Source of the DNA: Actinomycetes bacterium
GTDB taxonomy: Bacteria > Actinomycetota > Acidimicrobiia > Acidimicrobiales > CADCSY01
Length of the DNA stretch: 9,092 bases
Direction: 5' to 3'
Assembly: GCA_025464025.1 (NCBI GenBank)
Contig: JAODBP010000179.1
Coordinates: 1-9,092, forward strand
Positions 1 through 7,707 of this stretch are shown here, piece by piece. Made by a program: the position numbers and the translations under genes. How positions within the stretch are numbered: position 1 is the stretch's first letter; each line of letters begins with the position of its first letter. The notes below the pieces were generated by a model. It ran no database searches. It saw nothing but the letters and a program-made list of their open reading frames with translations, and was not told the origin of the DNA.

Positions 1-2
1 AG

Positions 3-2414
3 AAGATCGGCGACCCGGCCGACCCGCTGCTGGTGAGCGTCCGGTCCGGCGCCAAGTTCTCCATGCCCGGGATGATGGACACCGTCCTCAACCTCGGCCT
101 CAACGACGAGTCGGTCGAGGGCCTGGCCAAGAACACCGACGAACGCTTCGCCTACGACTCCTACCGGCGCTTCATCGCCATGTACGCCCGCATCGTGCAG
201 GGCGTCGACGGCGAGCCGTTCGAGCACCTGCTGGAGACGGCCAAGGAGTGGGACGGCGTCACGGCCGACTCCGACGTCACCGCCGACACGCTGCGCCGCC
301 TGTGCCTCCGCTACAAGGAGGTCGTCGAGCGCGAGACCGGCAAGCCGTTCCCGCAGGACCCGACCGACCAGCTCAAGGGCGCCGTCGAGGCCGTCTTCAA
401 GTCCTGGGGCGGCGCCCGCGCCGTGGCCTACCGCAACCGGGAGAAGATCAGCCACGACCTCGGCACCGCCGTGAACGTGCAGGCCATGGTCTTCGGCAAC
501 CGCGACGAGAACTCCGGCACGGGCGTGGGCTTCACCCGCAACCCGTCGACCGGTGAGGACCTGCCGTACGGCGACTACCTGATCAACGCCCAGGGCGAGG
601 ACGTCGTCGCCGGCATCCGCAACACCGAGCCGCTCGACGCCCTCCAGACGCAGTTCCCGAAGATCCACAAGGAGCTCCTCGGGATCTTCGACCGGCTCGA
701 GAAGCACTACTCGGACATGTGCGACACCGAGTTCACCATCGAGCAGGGCAAGCTCTGGATGCTCCAGACCCGCGTCGGCAAGCGCACCGGCGTCGCCGCC
801 CTCCGCATGGCCGTCGAGATGACGCAGCAGAAGGGCTGGAAGATCTCCAAGGACGAGGCGGTCAACCGGGTCACCGCCGACCACCTCGACTCCGTCCTGC
901 ACCCGCAGTTCTCGGCCGGCGCCAGCTTCAAGGCGCTGACCACCGCGCTCGCCGCCTCGCCGGGCGCCGCCGTCGGCAAGGTGTACTTCACCGCCGACGA
1001 CGTGGTCGACGCCGTCGAGCGGGGCGAAGCCGCCATCCTCGTCCGCAACGAGACCTCGCCCGAGGACGTGCACGGCATGGCCGTCGCCGAGGGCATCCTC
1101 ACGGCCAAGGGCGGCCTCGTGTCGCACGCCGCCGTCGTGGCCCGAGGCTGGGGCAAGCCGGCCGTCGTCGGCGCCGAGCAGGTCAAGATCAGCGGCAAGC
1201 AGTTCTCCGTCGGGGGCACCGTGGTGAAGGAGGGCGAGGTCATCTCGCTCGACGGCACCACCGGCCAGGTCGTGGTCGGTGCCGTCGACCTCACCGTCGG
1301 CACCACCCCGCCCGAGTTCGACGTGATCCTCGGCTGGGCCGACGAGATCCGCAAGGGCGGCAAGGGCGTCCGCGGCCTCAAGGTCCGGGCCAACGCCGAC
1401 AACGGCCCCGACGCCGCTCGGGCCCGCGAGTTCGGTGCCGAGGGCATCGGCCTCTGTCGCACCGAGCACATGTTCCTCGGCGAGGACCGCCTGCCGATCG
1501 TGCGGGCCATGATCCTGGCCGACACGGTCGAGGAGACGAACGCCGCGTTCGAGCGCCTCCGCGTCGCCCAGAAGGCCGACTACCTCGAGATCCTCGAGGC
1601 CATGGACGGGCTTCCCGTCACCGTTCGCCTGCTCGACCCGCCGCTGCACGAGTTCCTCCCCAACGTCGAGGAGCTGGCCATCAAGCAGGCGACGGTCGGC
1701 CTCGACGCCGAGGAGACGGAGCTGCTCGCCGCCGCCCGCTCGTGGCACGAGGTCAACCCGATGCTCGGCACCCGTGGCGTCCGCCTCGGTGTGGTGAAGC
1801 CCGGGCTCTACGAGATGCAGGTCCGGGCGCTCATGGAGGCCGCCGCCGACCGCAAGAAGGCCAAGGGCAACCCGATCGTCGAGATCATGATCCCGCTGAC
1901 GATCTCCCGCGACGAGATGGCGCTGGCGCGCGGCTGGGTCACCTCGGCCATCGCCGCGGCCAAGGTGAAGGGCGTCGACGTCACGATCGGCACCATGATC
2001 GAGGTGCCCCGGGCCGCCCTGCTCGCCGACCAGGTCGCCGAGCACGCCGACTTCTTCAGCTTCGGCACCAACGACCTGACCCAGATGGCGCTCGGCTTCA
2101 GCCGCGACGACATCGAGGGCCGGATCATGGCGCCCTACGTCGAGCAGGGCCTGCTCAAGGCCAACCCGTTCGACACCCTCGACCAGGAGGGCGTGGGCCA
2201 GCTCGTGTCGATCGCGGCCAAGCGGGGTCGGGCCACCAAGCCCGACCTCAAGCTCGGCGTCTGCGGCGAGCACGGTGGCGATCCCGAGTCGATCTACTTC
2301 TTCTACGGCGCCGGGCTCGACTACGTGTCGTGCTCGCCGTTCCGGGTGCCGATCGCCCGCCTCGCCGCCGCCCAGGCCGTCCTGGGTGCCGGCCGGGCCA
2401 ACGACACCCGGTAG
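3..2414 (+). CDS. ppdK: Pyruvate, phosphate dikinase (5'-truncated by window edge)
   Basis: PPDK interconverts pyruvate + ATP + Pi and phosphoenolpyruvate + AMP + PPi in the cytoplasm, for gluconeogenesis or PPi-linked glycolysis. The frame is open to the left edge, and the first visible residues (KIGDPADPLLVSVRSGAKFS, then MPGMMDTVLNLG) are internal PPDK sequence, so the GTG at 33 is not the start. By comparison with the ~875-residue clostridial enzyme, about 80 residues are missing. Visible in order: the ATP-grasp domain ending in EFTIEQGKLWMLQTR (about 730-775); the phosphohistidine domain with the catalytic His codon at 1125-1127 in GGLVSHAAVVARG; and the PEP-binding barrel with GLCRTEHMF (Arg at 1458), RLLDPPLHEFLP (Arg at 1626), IEVPRAAL (Glu at 2001), SFGTNDLTQM (Asn at 2070) and the catalytic Cys at 2262 in VCGEHGGDP. 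All catalytic positions are intact. Oddly, the residue two before the catalytic His, normally the regulatory Thr, is Val (codon 1119-1121). The gene ends with TAG, 45 bp before terC. Confidence 0.97.
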   Translation, partial: KIGDPADPLLVSVRSGAKFSMPGMMDTVLNLGLNDESVEGLAKNTDERFAYDSYRRFIAMYARIVQGVDGEPFEHLLETAKEWDGVTADSDVTADTLRRLCLRYKEVVERETGKPFPQDPTDQLKGAVEAVFKSWGGARAVAYRNREKISHDLGTAVNVQAMVFGNRDENSGTGVGFTRNPSTGEDLPYGDYLINAQGEDVVAGIRNTEPLDALQTQFPKIHKELLGIFDRLEKHYSDMCDTEFTIEQGKLWMLQTRVGKRTGVAALRMAVEMTQQKGWKISKDEAVNRVTADHLDSVLHPQFSAGASFKALTTALAASPGAAVGKVYFTADDVVDAVERGEAAILVRNETSPEDVHGMAVAEGILTAKGGLVSHAAVVARGWGKPAVVGAEQVKISGKQFSVGGTVVKEGEVISLDGTTGQVVVGAVDLTVGTTPPEFDVILGWADEIRKGGKGVRGLKVRANADNGPDAARAREFGAEGIGLCRTEHMFLGEDRLPIVRAMILADTVEETNAAFERLRVAQKADYLEILEAMDGLPVTVRLLDPPLHEFLPNVEELAIKQATVGLDAEETELLAAARSWHEVNPMLGTRGVRLGVVKPGLYEMQVRALMEAAADRKKAKGNPIVEIMIPLTISRDEMALARGWVTSAIAAAKVKGVDVTIGTMIEVPRAALLADQVAEHADFFSFGTNDLTQMALGFSRDDIEGRIMAPYVEQGLLKANPFDTLDQEGVGQLVSIAAKRGRATKPDLKLGVCGEHGGDPESIYFFYGAGLDYVSCSPFRVPIARLAAAQAVLGAGRANDTR

Positions 2415-2430
2415 GCGCACCGTCTGGGCG

Positions 2431-2468
2431 GGGGGCCATGCCGTGCGAGACTGCACGGCATGGCCCCC
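2431..2468 (+). promoter_or_regulatory. Perfect 16-bp stem-loop across the ppdK-terC junction
   Basis: The left arm GGGGGCCATGCCGTGC (2431-2446) and right arm GCACGGCATGGCCCCC (2453-2468) are exact reverse complements around a 6-nt loop, GAGACT. A G-T wobble (2430/2469) could add one pair. The right arm contains the ATG of terC (2460-2462). It could be the ppdK terminator, although no T-run follows (TTGCTGCTCC), or an RNA structure that hides the terC start, or a palindromic operator. The symmetry is seen directly; the function is inferred. Confidence 0.75.
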
Positions 2469-3497
2469 TTGCTGCTCCTCGCTTCGTCGAGCGCGCACTC
2501 GCTGAAGCTGGGCCTGCACATCGAGGCCTGGGAGTGGGCCGCCTTCGTGGCGCTCATCGTCACCCTGCTCCTCGGCGACCTGTTCATCTTCCACCGCGAC
2601 GCCCACGAGGTGAGCGTCCGCTCGGCCGCCATCGAGAGCGCGGTGTGGATCTCGCTGGGGCTGGGCTTCGCCCTGGTCGTGTGGTGGTGGCACGGTGGTC
2701 CGGCGGCCGGCCAGTACGTCTCGGGCTACCTGATCGAGGAGTCGCTCTCGATCGACAACGTCTTCGTCTGGGCCGTGATCCTGACGTTCTTCCAGGTGCC
2801 CCAGGCCTACCGGTTCCGGGTCCTGTTCTGGGGCATCTTCGGCGCCCTCGTGCTCCGGGCGATCTTCATCTTCGCCGGCGTGGCCCTGGTCGAGCGGTTC
2901 GAGTGGCTTCTCTACTTCTTCGGCGCCTTTCTCGTGTACACGGCGTTCAAGATCGCCCGTCACGACGAGGCCGAGGTCCACCCCGACCAGAACCTCGCCC
3001 TCCGGCTGGTGCGCAAGGTCATCCCGTCGACGCCCGACTACGACGGCCAGAAGATGTTCACCAAGCGCAACGGCAAGCTCCTCGCCACGCCGCTGTTCGC
3101 CGTGCTGATCATGATCGAGTCGACCGACGTGGTGTTCGCCGTCGACTCCATCCCGGCCATCTTCGGGGTGAGCCAGGAGCAGTTCATCATCTTCTCGTCG
3201 AACGCCTTCGCCATCCTCGGCCTGCGCTCGCTGTACTTCTGCCTGGCCGGCATGGCCGACCGGTTCCGCTACCTGAACACCGGCCTCGGGTTCATCCTCG
3301 GCTTCGTCGGGATCAAGATGATCCTGGCCACGGCCGGCGTCGTGCACATCCCGACCTGGCTCTCGCTCGGCGTCATCATCGGCGTGCTCGCCGTCGCCGT
3401 CGTCACCTCGCTCCGCGCCGATGCCCGTGACCACGACGGGAGCCAGCACGACGTCATCGACGAGCTGGCCGAGCGCAGCCTCGACGACCCGAGCTAG
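2460..3497 (+). CDS. TerC/Alx-family integral membrane protein
   Basis: This is a 345-residue polytopic membrane protein of the TerC family. Members are linked to tellurite resistance and, for E. coli Alx and related proteins, to manganese export or metalation of secreted proteins. Roughly nine hydrophobic segments are visible, at about residues 26-45, 61-78, 96-112, 120-145, 147-166, 208-237, 243-268, 277-293 and 302-320. The two family signatures with membrane acidic residues are present: ESLSIDNVFVW (Glu94, Asp99) and ESTDVVFAVDSIPAIF (Glu220, Asp223, Asp229). A soluble loop with HRDAHEV follows the first segment, and an acidic tail ends the protein. The ATG at 2460 is the only ATG that keeps the first segment. 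It has no clear Shine-Dalgarno sequence and lies inside a strong hairpin, so the TTG at 2469, just past the hairpin, is a possible alternative. The substrate cannot be read from the sequence, so no gene symbol is given. Confidence 0.93.
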   Translation: MAPLLLLASSSAHSLKLGLHIEAWEWAAFVALIVTLLLGDLFIFHRDAHEVSVRSAAIESAVWISLGLGFALVVWWWHGGPAAGQYVSGYLIEESLSIDNVFVWAVILTFFQVPQAYRFRVLFWGIFGALVLRAIFIFAGVALVERFEWLLYFFGAFLVYTAFKIARHDEAEVHPDQNLALRLVRKVIPSTPDYDGQKMFTKRNGKLLATPLFAVLIMIESTDVVFAVDSIPAIFGVSQEQFIIFSSNAFAILGLRSLYFCLAGMADRFRYLNTGLGFILGFVGIKMILATAGVVHIPTWLSLGVIIGVLAVAVVTSLRADARDHDGSQHDVIDELAERSLDDPS

Positions 3498-3606
3498 CTG
3501 TCGCATCTCGCCGGTCGCTGTGCTGATGGTCTCGCTCCGCAGGCTCCGCTCGACTCCGCCTGCTCGCTGGCGCTCCCGACGGCGGTTCTGACCAACCCCT
3601 CGCCAG
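3498..3606. other. terC-dnaG spacer with CTCCGC repeats and a weak hairpin
   Basis: This short GC-rich, non-coding stretch has three direct copies of CTCCGC (3535-3540, 3544-3549, 3554-3559). It also has an inverted repeat, GCAGGC (3539-3544) with GCCTGC (3558-3563), around a 13-nt loop. The inverted repeat is the best candidate for a terC terminator, but no T-run follows. The pyrimidine-rich CTCCGCTCG pattern is skewed compared with flanking coding DNA and could be a copy of a dispersed repeat. That cannot be tested from one window. Confidence 0.35.
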
Positions 3607-3612
3607 TAGCCT
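3607..3612 (+). promoter_or_regulatory. Candidate -10 element for a leaderless dnaG transcript
   Basis: TAGCCT fits the TANNNT pattern of actinobacterial -10 elements and ends 8 nt before the dnaG ATG at 3621. Transcription starting about 7 nt downstream would begin at or within two bases of the start codon. The purine stretch AGGGGAG touches the ATG with no spacer, too close to act as a normal Shine-Dalgarno, which favours a leaderless start. No convincing -35 is visible at 16-18 bp spacing. Confidence 0.4.
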
Positions 3613-3620
3613 CAGGGGAG

Positions 3621-5384
3621 ATGGGGATCTCGCCGGACGACATCGACAAGGTCCGGTCGCAGACCGACATCGTCGCCGTCATCTCCGAGCACGTCGGCCT
3701 GCGCAAGACGGGGAACCGGTGGGTGGGGCTCTGCCCGTTCCACGCCGAGAAGTCGGGGTCGTTCTCGGTCAACCCAGAGCTCAACTTGTACTACTGCTTC
3801 GGCTGCCAGGCCAAGGGCGACGTGATCTCCTTCGTGCGAGAGATCCAGCACCTCGACTTCGTGGGGGCGGTCGAGTCGCTGGCCGGGCGCCTCGGGATCA
3901 CGCTCACCTTCGACTCCTCCACCGAGGGCGACGGGCGCAAGAAGCGCAAGGGCCTCGTCGACGTGATGAACAAGGCGGTGGAGTGGTACCACGACCGGCT
4001 GCTGACCTCGCCCGACGCGGCCAAGGCCCGGGGCTACCTGCGCTCGCGGGGCTACGACGGCGAGGTCGTGCGGAAGTACAAGCTCGGCTGGGCGCCCGAC
4101 GACTGGGACGTGCTGTGCAAGTCGCTGCGGGTGCCGGCCGAGGACCTGCGGGAGACCGGGCTCGGCTTCCTCAACAAGCGCAACCGGCTCCAGGACTCGT
4201 TCCGGGGCCGGGTCCTGTTCCCGATCCTCGACCCCCGCGGTGATGCCGTGGCCATCGGCGGGCGCATCCTCCCCGGCGCCGAGGGGCCGAAGTACAAGAA
4301 CTCGGCATCGACCACGATCTACGACAAGAGCGAGACGCTCTACGGGCTCAACTGGGCCAAGGGCCCGGCGGTCGCGCAGAACGAGATCGTGGTGTGCGAG
4401 GGCTACACCGACGTGATCGGCATGGGCCAGGCCGGCGTCACCTGGGCGGTGGCCACCTGCGGCACGGCGCTCACCGACCGCCACTTCGCCACGCTCAAGA
4501 ACTTCTCCCGGCGCATCGTGCTGGCCTACGACGCCGACGCCGCCGGCCAGGGCGCGGCCGAGCGGTTCTACGAGTGGGAGAAGCGCCACGACGTCGACGT
4601 CTACGTGGCGGCGCTCCCCGCTGGCGCCGACCCCGGCGACCTGGCCCGCACCGACCCCGACGCCCTGCGCCAAGCCGTCGCGGGTGCCACCCCGTTCCTC
4701 GCCTTCCGCCTCCACCGCCTGCTGGCCGCGGCCAACCTGTCGACGGTCGAGGGTCGGGCCCGGGCTGCTGAGCAGGCCATGGCCATGGTGGCGGAGCACC
4801 CCAACCAGCTCGTGCGGGACCAGTACGTGATGGAGATCGCCGACCGGTGCCGCGTCGAGCCCGACCGGCTGCGTGCCGGCCTGGCCCAGCCCCGGCGCGC
4901 CGAGCCGGCCCCGGAACCTCGCCGGGTGCGTCCGACCCGTTCCGAGCGTCCTTCGCTCATGGTCCTGCGGTTGGCCGTGCACCAGCCCGAAGCGGTCGCC
5001 CACCTGCTCGACGAGGTGCTGTTCACCGACGTCGTCGAGCTGGGCGCGTACCGGGCCCTCGCCGCGGCGTCGACGTTGCACGAGGCCATCGAGCAGGCCG
5101 ATCCCGAGTCGGCCGAGCTGCTCCAGCGCCTGGCCGTCGAGGAGGTCGACGTCGAGCCCGACGACGTGCTCAGCCTCCTCATCGGCGAGGCCGCCCAACG
5201 GGCGCTCCGCGAGGTCGACGCCGACCAGCGGGTGTCCGCCGATCCGCTGGCTGCGTCCGAGACGGTGGCGTGGCTGAAGATGCGCTTGGAGGAGAGCCGG
5301 GAGGCGGACACCCGCGGGCCGGCCCTGGAGCAGTTGGTAGCCTTCCTCATCGGGCGTCGACGGGAGGAGGGGAATGACCGCTGA
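3621..5384 (+). CDS. dnaG: DNA primase DnaG
   Basis: DnaG is the replicative primase. It makes short RNA primers at the replication fork, recruited by the DnaB helicase. The 587-residue length matches the family (E. coli 581). Domains in order: the N-terminal CHC2 zinc-binding domain with Cys38, His41, Cys59 and Cys62 (CPFH and CFGC motifs); the core with [19 protein letters not shown]; and the TOPRIM catalytic site with Glu260 ([13 protein letters not shown]), Asp304 and Asp306 ([11 protein letters not shown]), which align with E. coli Glu265, Asp309 and Asp311. A charged Pro/Arg-rich linker (about residues 415-445) leads to a helical C-terminal domain expected to bind DnaB. The ATG at 3621 is chosen because [21 protein letters not shown] matches the usual DnaG start and a -10-like element lies just upstream. 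The 3' end overlaps rpoD by 11 nt, implying translational coupling. No rpsU precedes it in this window. Confidence 0.97.
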   Translation: MGISPDDIDKVRSQTDIVAVISEHVGLRKTGNRWVGLCPFHAEKSGSFSVNPELNLYYCFGCQAKGDVISFVREIQHLDFVGAVESLAGRLGITLTFDSSTEGDGRKKRKGLVDVMNKAVEWYHDRLLTSPDAAKARGYLRSRGYDGEVVRKYKLGWAPDDWDVLCKSLRVPAEDLRETGLGFLNKRNRLQDSFRGRVLFPILDPRGDAVAIGGRILPGAEGPKYKNSASTTIYDKSETLYGLNWAKGPAVAQNEIVVCEGYTDVIGMGQAGVTWAVATCGTALTDRHFATLKNFSRRIVLAYDADAAGQGAAERFYEWEKRHDVDVYVAALPAGADPGDLARTDPDALRQAVAGATPFLAFRLHRLLAAANLSTVEGRARAAEQAMAMVAEHPNQLVRDQYVMEIADRCRVEPDRLRAGLAQPRRAEPAPEPRRVRPTRSERPSLMVLRLAVHQPEAVAHLLDEVLFTDVVELGAYRALAAASTLHEAIEQADPESAELLQRLAVEEVDVEPDDVLSLLIGEAAQRALREVDADQRVSADPLAASETVAWLKMRLEESREADTRGPALEQLVAFLIGRRREEGNDR

Positions 5385-6624
5385 TGCGCCGACCCCTCCG
5401 GCCGAGGACGGGGTACCCGTCGAGGAGATCCGCCGGCTGATCGACATCGGTCGGGAGGAAGGCCTGGTCACGGTCGACGAGATCCTGGTGTCGCTCGGTT
5501 CGCCCGAGCCGACCCACGAGCTCATCGGGGCCATCACCGAGCTGCTCGGCAACCAGGGCATCGCCGTCGACCCCGAGGAGCCCGTCGAGGAGCTCCAGAC
5601 CAACACCGACGCCGAGCTTGCCGCGCCGGCCCGTCGGGCCGCACCGGTCAAGCGGGCACCCCGCGAGAAGCCGCTCGAGACCCAGCGCAACGGCACCAGC
5701 GCCGACCCGGTCCGCATGTACCTGCGGGAGATCGGCCGGGTGGCGCTGCTGTCCGGGCCGGAAGAGGTCTCGCTGGCCAAGCGCATCGAGGCCGGCATGG
5801 CGGCCCGGGAGCGGCTCGAGGAGATCGCCGGGCAGCCGGGCGACGCCCTGGTGGCCGAGCGGGCCCACCTCGACGGCGTGCTGGCCGACGGGGCCGAGGC
5901 CAAGCGCCAGCTCATCCAGGCCAACCTGCGGCTGGTCGTGTCGATCGCCAAGCGCTACGTCGGCCGGGGCATGGTCCTCCTCGACCTGATCCAGGAGGGC
6001 AACCTCGGCCTGATGCGGGCGGTCGAGAAGTTCGACCACAGCAAGGGCTTCAAGTTCTCCACCTATGCCACGTGGTGGATCCGCCAGGCGATCACCCGGG
6101 CCATCGCCGACCAGGCCCGGACCATCCGCATCCCGGTGCACATGGTCGAGACGATCAACAAGGTGCTGCGGGTCCAGCGCCAGATGATGCAGGAGCTCGA
6201 GCGGGAGCCCACCGTCGAGGAGCTCGCCGAGCGGGTCGACATGAGCCCGGCCCGGGTCCGGGAGATCTACCGGATCTCGCAGGACCCGCTGTCGCTCGAC
6301 TCACCGGTGGGCGAGGAGGACGACTCCAACCTCTCCGACTTCATCGAGGACCACCAGGCCGAGGCGCCGGCCGAGGCGGCCGCCCGCAACCTGCTGAACG
6401 AGGCGGTCAAGGAGGCGCTCGGCGAGCTGAGCGAGCGGGAGCAGCAGGTCGTGCGCCTGCGGTTCGGGCTCGACGGCACCGGGCAGGCCCGCACGCTCGA
6501 GGAGGTCGGCCGGGAGTTCGGTGTGACCCGCGAGCGGATCCGCCAGATCGAGTCGAAGACCCTGGCCAAGCTGCGGCACCCGCAGCGCAGCCAAAAGCTG
6601 CGGGACTACCTGGACGATGCGTAG
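5374..6624 (+). CDS. rpoD: Principal RNA polymerase sigma factor (sigma-70, RpoD/HrdB/SigA type)
   Basis: This is the housekeeping sigma factor, which directs RNA polymerase to -10/-35 promoters. It has 416 residues. The N-terminal ~75 residues ([21 protein letters not shown]) form a short region 1.1-like domain, followed by a Lys/Arg/Pro-rich linker. Region 1.2 is [21 protein letters not shown]. Region 2 holds the core-binding and melting motifs [32 protein letters not shown] and [17 protein letters not shown]. Region 3 runs from [14 protein letters not shown] through [13 protein letters not shown]. Region 4 ends with the helix-turn-helix [19 protein letters not shown] and [14 protein letters not shown]. 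All segments needed for a primary sigma factor are present. A strong Shine-Dalgarno, GGGAGGAGGGG (5362-5372), lies inside the end of dnaG and fixes the ATG at 5374. The stop codon directly abuts the stop codon of the convergent YtxH gene. Confidence 0.97.
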   Translation: MTADAPTPPAEDGVPVEEIRRLIDIGREEGLVTVDEILVSLGSPEPTHELIGAITELLGNQGIAVDPEEPVEELQTNTDAELAAPARRAAPVKRAPREKPLETQRNGTSADPVRMYLREIGRVALLSGPEEVSLAKRIEAGMAARERLEEIAGQPGDALVAERAHLDGVLADGAEAKRQLIQANLRLVVSIAKRYVGRGMVLLDLIQEGNLGLMRAVEKFDHSKGFKFSTYATWWIRQAITRAIADQARTIRIPVHMVETINKVLRVQRQMMQELEREPTVEELAERVDMSPARVREIYRISQDPLSLDSPVGEEDDSNLSDFIEDHQAEAPAEAAARNLLNEAVKEALGELSEREQQVVRLRFGLDGTGQARTLEEVGREFGVTRERIRQIESKTLAKLRHPQRSQKLRDYLDDA

Positions 6625-6882
6625 CTAGCTGGGGCTGGGCACGGCGACGATGTCGTCCCGCCCGTTGAAGTCGATCGGCGTGTGCTCGTCGATGAGGTCC
6701 TTGGCCCGCTCGACGCCGAGGTCGACGACGGCCCGCGCCTTGTCGGTGGCCTCCTCGTAGACGCCGCTGCGCTTGACCTTTCGGACCATGGCGTTGAGCT
6801 GCACGTAGCGCTCCCGCCCCGCCTTGGCGCCGAGGTAGTAGCCGACGCCGAACCCAACCATGACTCCCAGTCGGAACCGCAT
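6625..6882 (-). CDS. YtxH-like small membrane protein
   Basis: This is an 85-residue protein with an N-terminal glycine-rich hydrophobic stretch and the signature GYYLGAKAGRERY (residues 14-26), typical of short actinobacterial YtxH-domain proteins. After it comes a charged amphipathic helix region (NAMVRKVKRSGVYEEATDKARAVVDLGVERAKDLIDEH), then a short acidic/Pro tail. It probably sits in the cytoplasmic membrane by one glycine-zipper segment. The molecular function of the family is not known to me. The ATG at 6882 has AGGTGG a few bases upstream; Met8 (6861) is an alternative start. It lies 36 nt downstream of the lipoprotein gene on the same strand, so the two are probably co-transcribed. 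Its TAG stop touches the rpoD stop, leaving no room for a dedicated terminator. Confidence 0.8.
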   Translation of the reverse strand: MRFRLGVMVGFGVGYYLGAKAGRERYVQLNAMVRKVKRSGVYEEATDKARAVVDLGVERAKDLIDEHTPIDFNGRDDIVAVPSPS

Positions 6883-6918
6883 GGGCCACCTGTGCCCGTT
6901 CGTCGAGGCCCGGGAACC

Positions 6919-7707
6919 TCAGTCGCCGGTGGGGAAGAGCTCGCCGAGGCGCTCGGACACGTCGACGACGTGGCCGGTCGGCGGGGCGACGTCGACGGCC
7001 CCGCCGAAGTCGCGGTACTCGGTCGTGATCGTGAGCGTGGGGAGCGGGACGCTGAGGCGGCGGACGAGGCCGTCGTCGTCGATCCACGCCGTCACCGTGA
7101 GGGTCTTGGCCTCGATGCTGCCGGCGAAGCGTTGCAGCGCTGCGTGATCGATCCCGATGGAGCTGCGCCGGAGCGCCTTGGCGACGTCGACGTCTGCTCG
7201 GTACCGGGTGGTGTGGACTCCCTGGACGTCCTCCTCACCGGTTCGGTGGACGCCGTCGTCGGACACGCCCTCGAGGAGGGCCAGCGTCTCGCGCGGGTCG
7301 TTGCTGTCGAGCCCGAGGGCACCGCCGAGGTCAGCCGCGGCGTCGGCACCGATGGCCTCGAGGTCGAGCTTCATCCAGTCGCCCGGCGACATGCCAAGGA
7401 GGGCACCGCCGGTCGGGAGGTGCAGGTACAGCGTGGTGCCGTCCTGCCGTGCCTCGGCAGTCGCGTCGACAGCCCCTCGCAGGTGCATGGTCATGGCGTA
7501 GCGGTCATGGGTGAAGTCGACGGCACCGTCGATCTCGAGCCGGGTGCCGTCGGCGGCGAAGGCCAGCACCATGGCGAGGCGGGCGGTCGAGGCGTCAACG
7601 GTGGCCTGCGGCGCACGGGAGACGACCTCCTGGGCGGAGGGACCGTTCGACCCACACGAGGCGAGGAGGAGGGTGAACGGGACGAGCAGGGTGCTGAGGC
7701 GCCGCAT
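6919..7707 (-). CDS. Secreted lipoprotein, LppX/LprG-like or LolA-like fold
   Basis: This 262-residue protein starts with a lipoprotein signal peptide: MRR, hydrophobic residues 7-16, and the lipobox LASC with Cys18. It should be lipid-anchored on the outer face of the membrane. The mature part is alternating beta-type sequence with short motifs such as YAMTMHL, GTTLYLHLP and WMKLDLEAI, then TLTVTAWIDDDGLVRRLSVPL and TITTEYRDFGGAVDV. This pattern resembles the half-barrel, lipid-binding LppX_LprAFG lipoproteins of actinobacteria and LolA-fold proteins. The assignment rests on pattern only, and the cargo is unknown. The frame is open upstream to 7773, but I choose the ATG at 7707 because it places the signal peptide at the N-terminus and has GGAG 6 nt upstream. 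The YtxH gene follows 36 nt downstream. Confidence 0.8.
   Translation of the reverse strand: MRRLSTLLVPFTLLLASCGSNGPSAQEVVSRAPQATVDASTARLAMVLAFAADGTRLEIDGAVDFTHDRYAMTMHLRGAVDATAEARQDGTTLYLHLPTGGALLGMSPGDWMKLDLEAIGADAAADLGGALGLDSNDPRETLALLEGVSDDGVHRTGEEDVQGVHTTRYRADVDVAKALRRSSIGIDHAALQRFAGSIEAKTLTVTAWIDDDGLVRRLSVPLPTLTITTEYRDFGGAVDVAPPTGHVVDVSERLGELFPTGD

Noticed and set aside
2415..2459. A yybP-ykoY type manganese riboswitch before terC
   Set aside because: The gap is only 45 bp and holds a single simple hairpin, without the conserved internal-loop sequences of that riboswitch.
719..3430. A 903-codon open frame on the + strand crossing ppdK and terC
   Set aside because: It is Arg/Gly/Pro-dominated low-complexity translation typical of an out-of-frame reading in GC-rich DNA, and the true frames encode complete conserved proteins.
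3498..3620. rpsU upstream of dnaG, completing the classic rpsU-dnaG-rpoD operon
   Set aside because: The spacer is non-coding and the gene before it is a TerC-family membrane protein. rpsU is usually not linked here in actinomycetes.
3612..5951. A 779-codon open frame on the - strand, antisense to dnaG and rpoD
   Set aside because: It lies wholly over two well-conserved genes and shows no recognisable motif. Long antisense frames are expected at this GC content.
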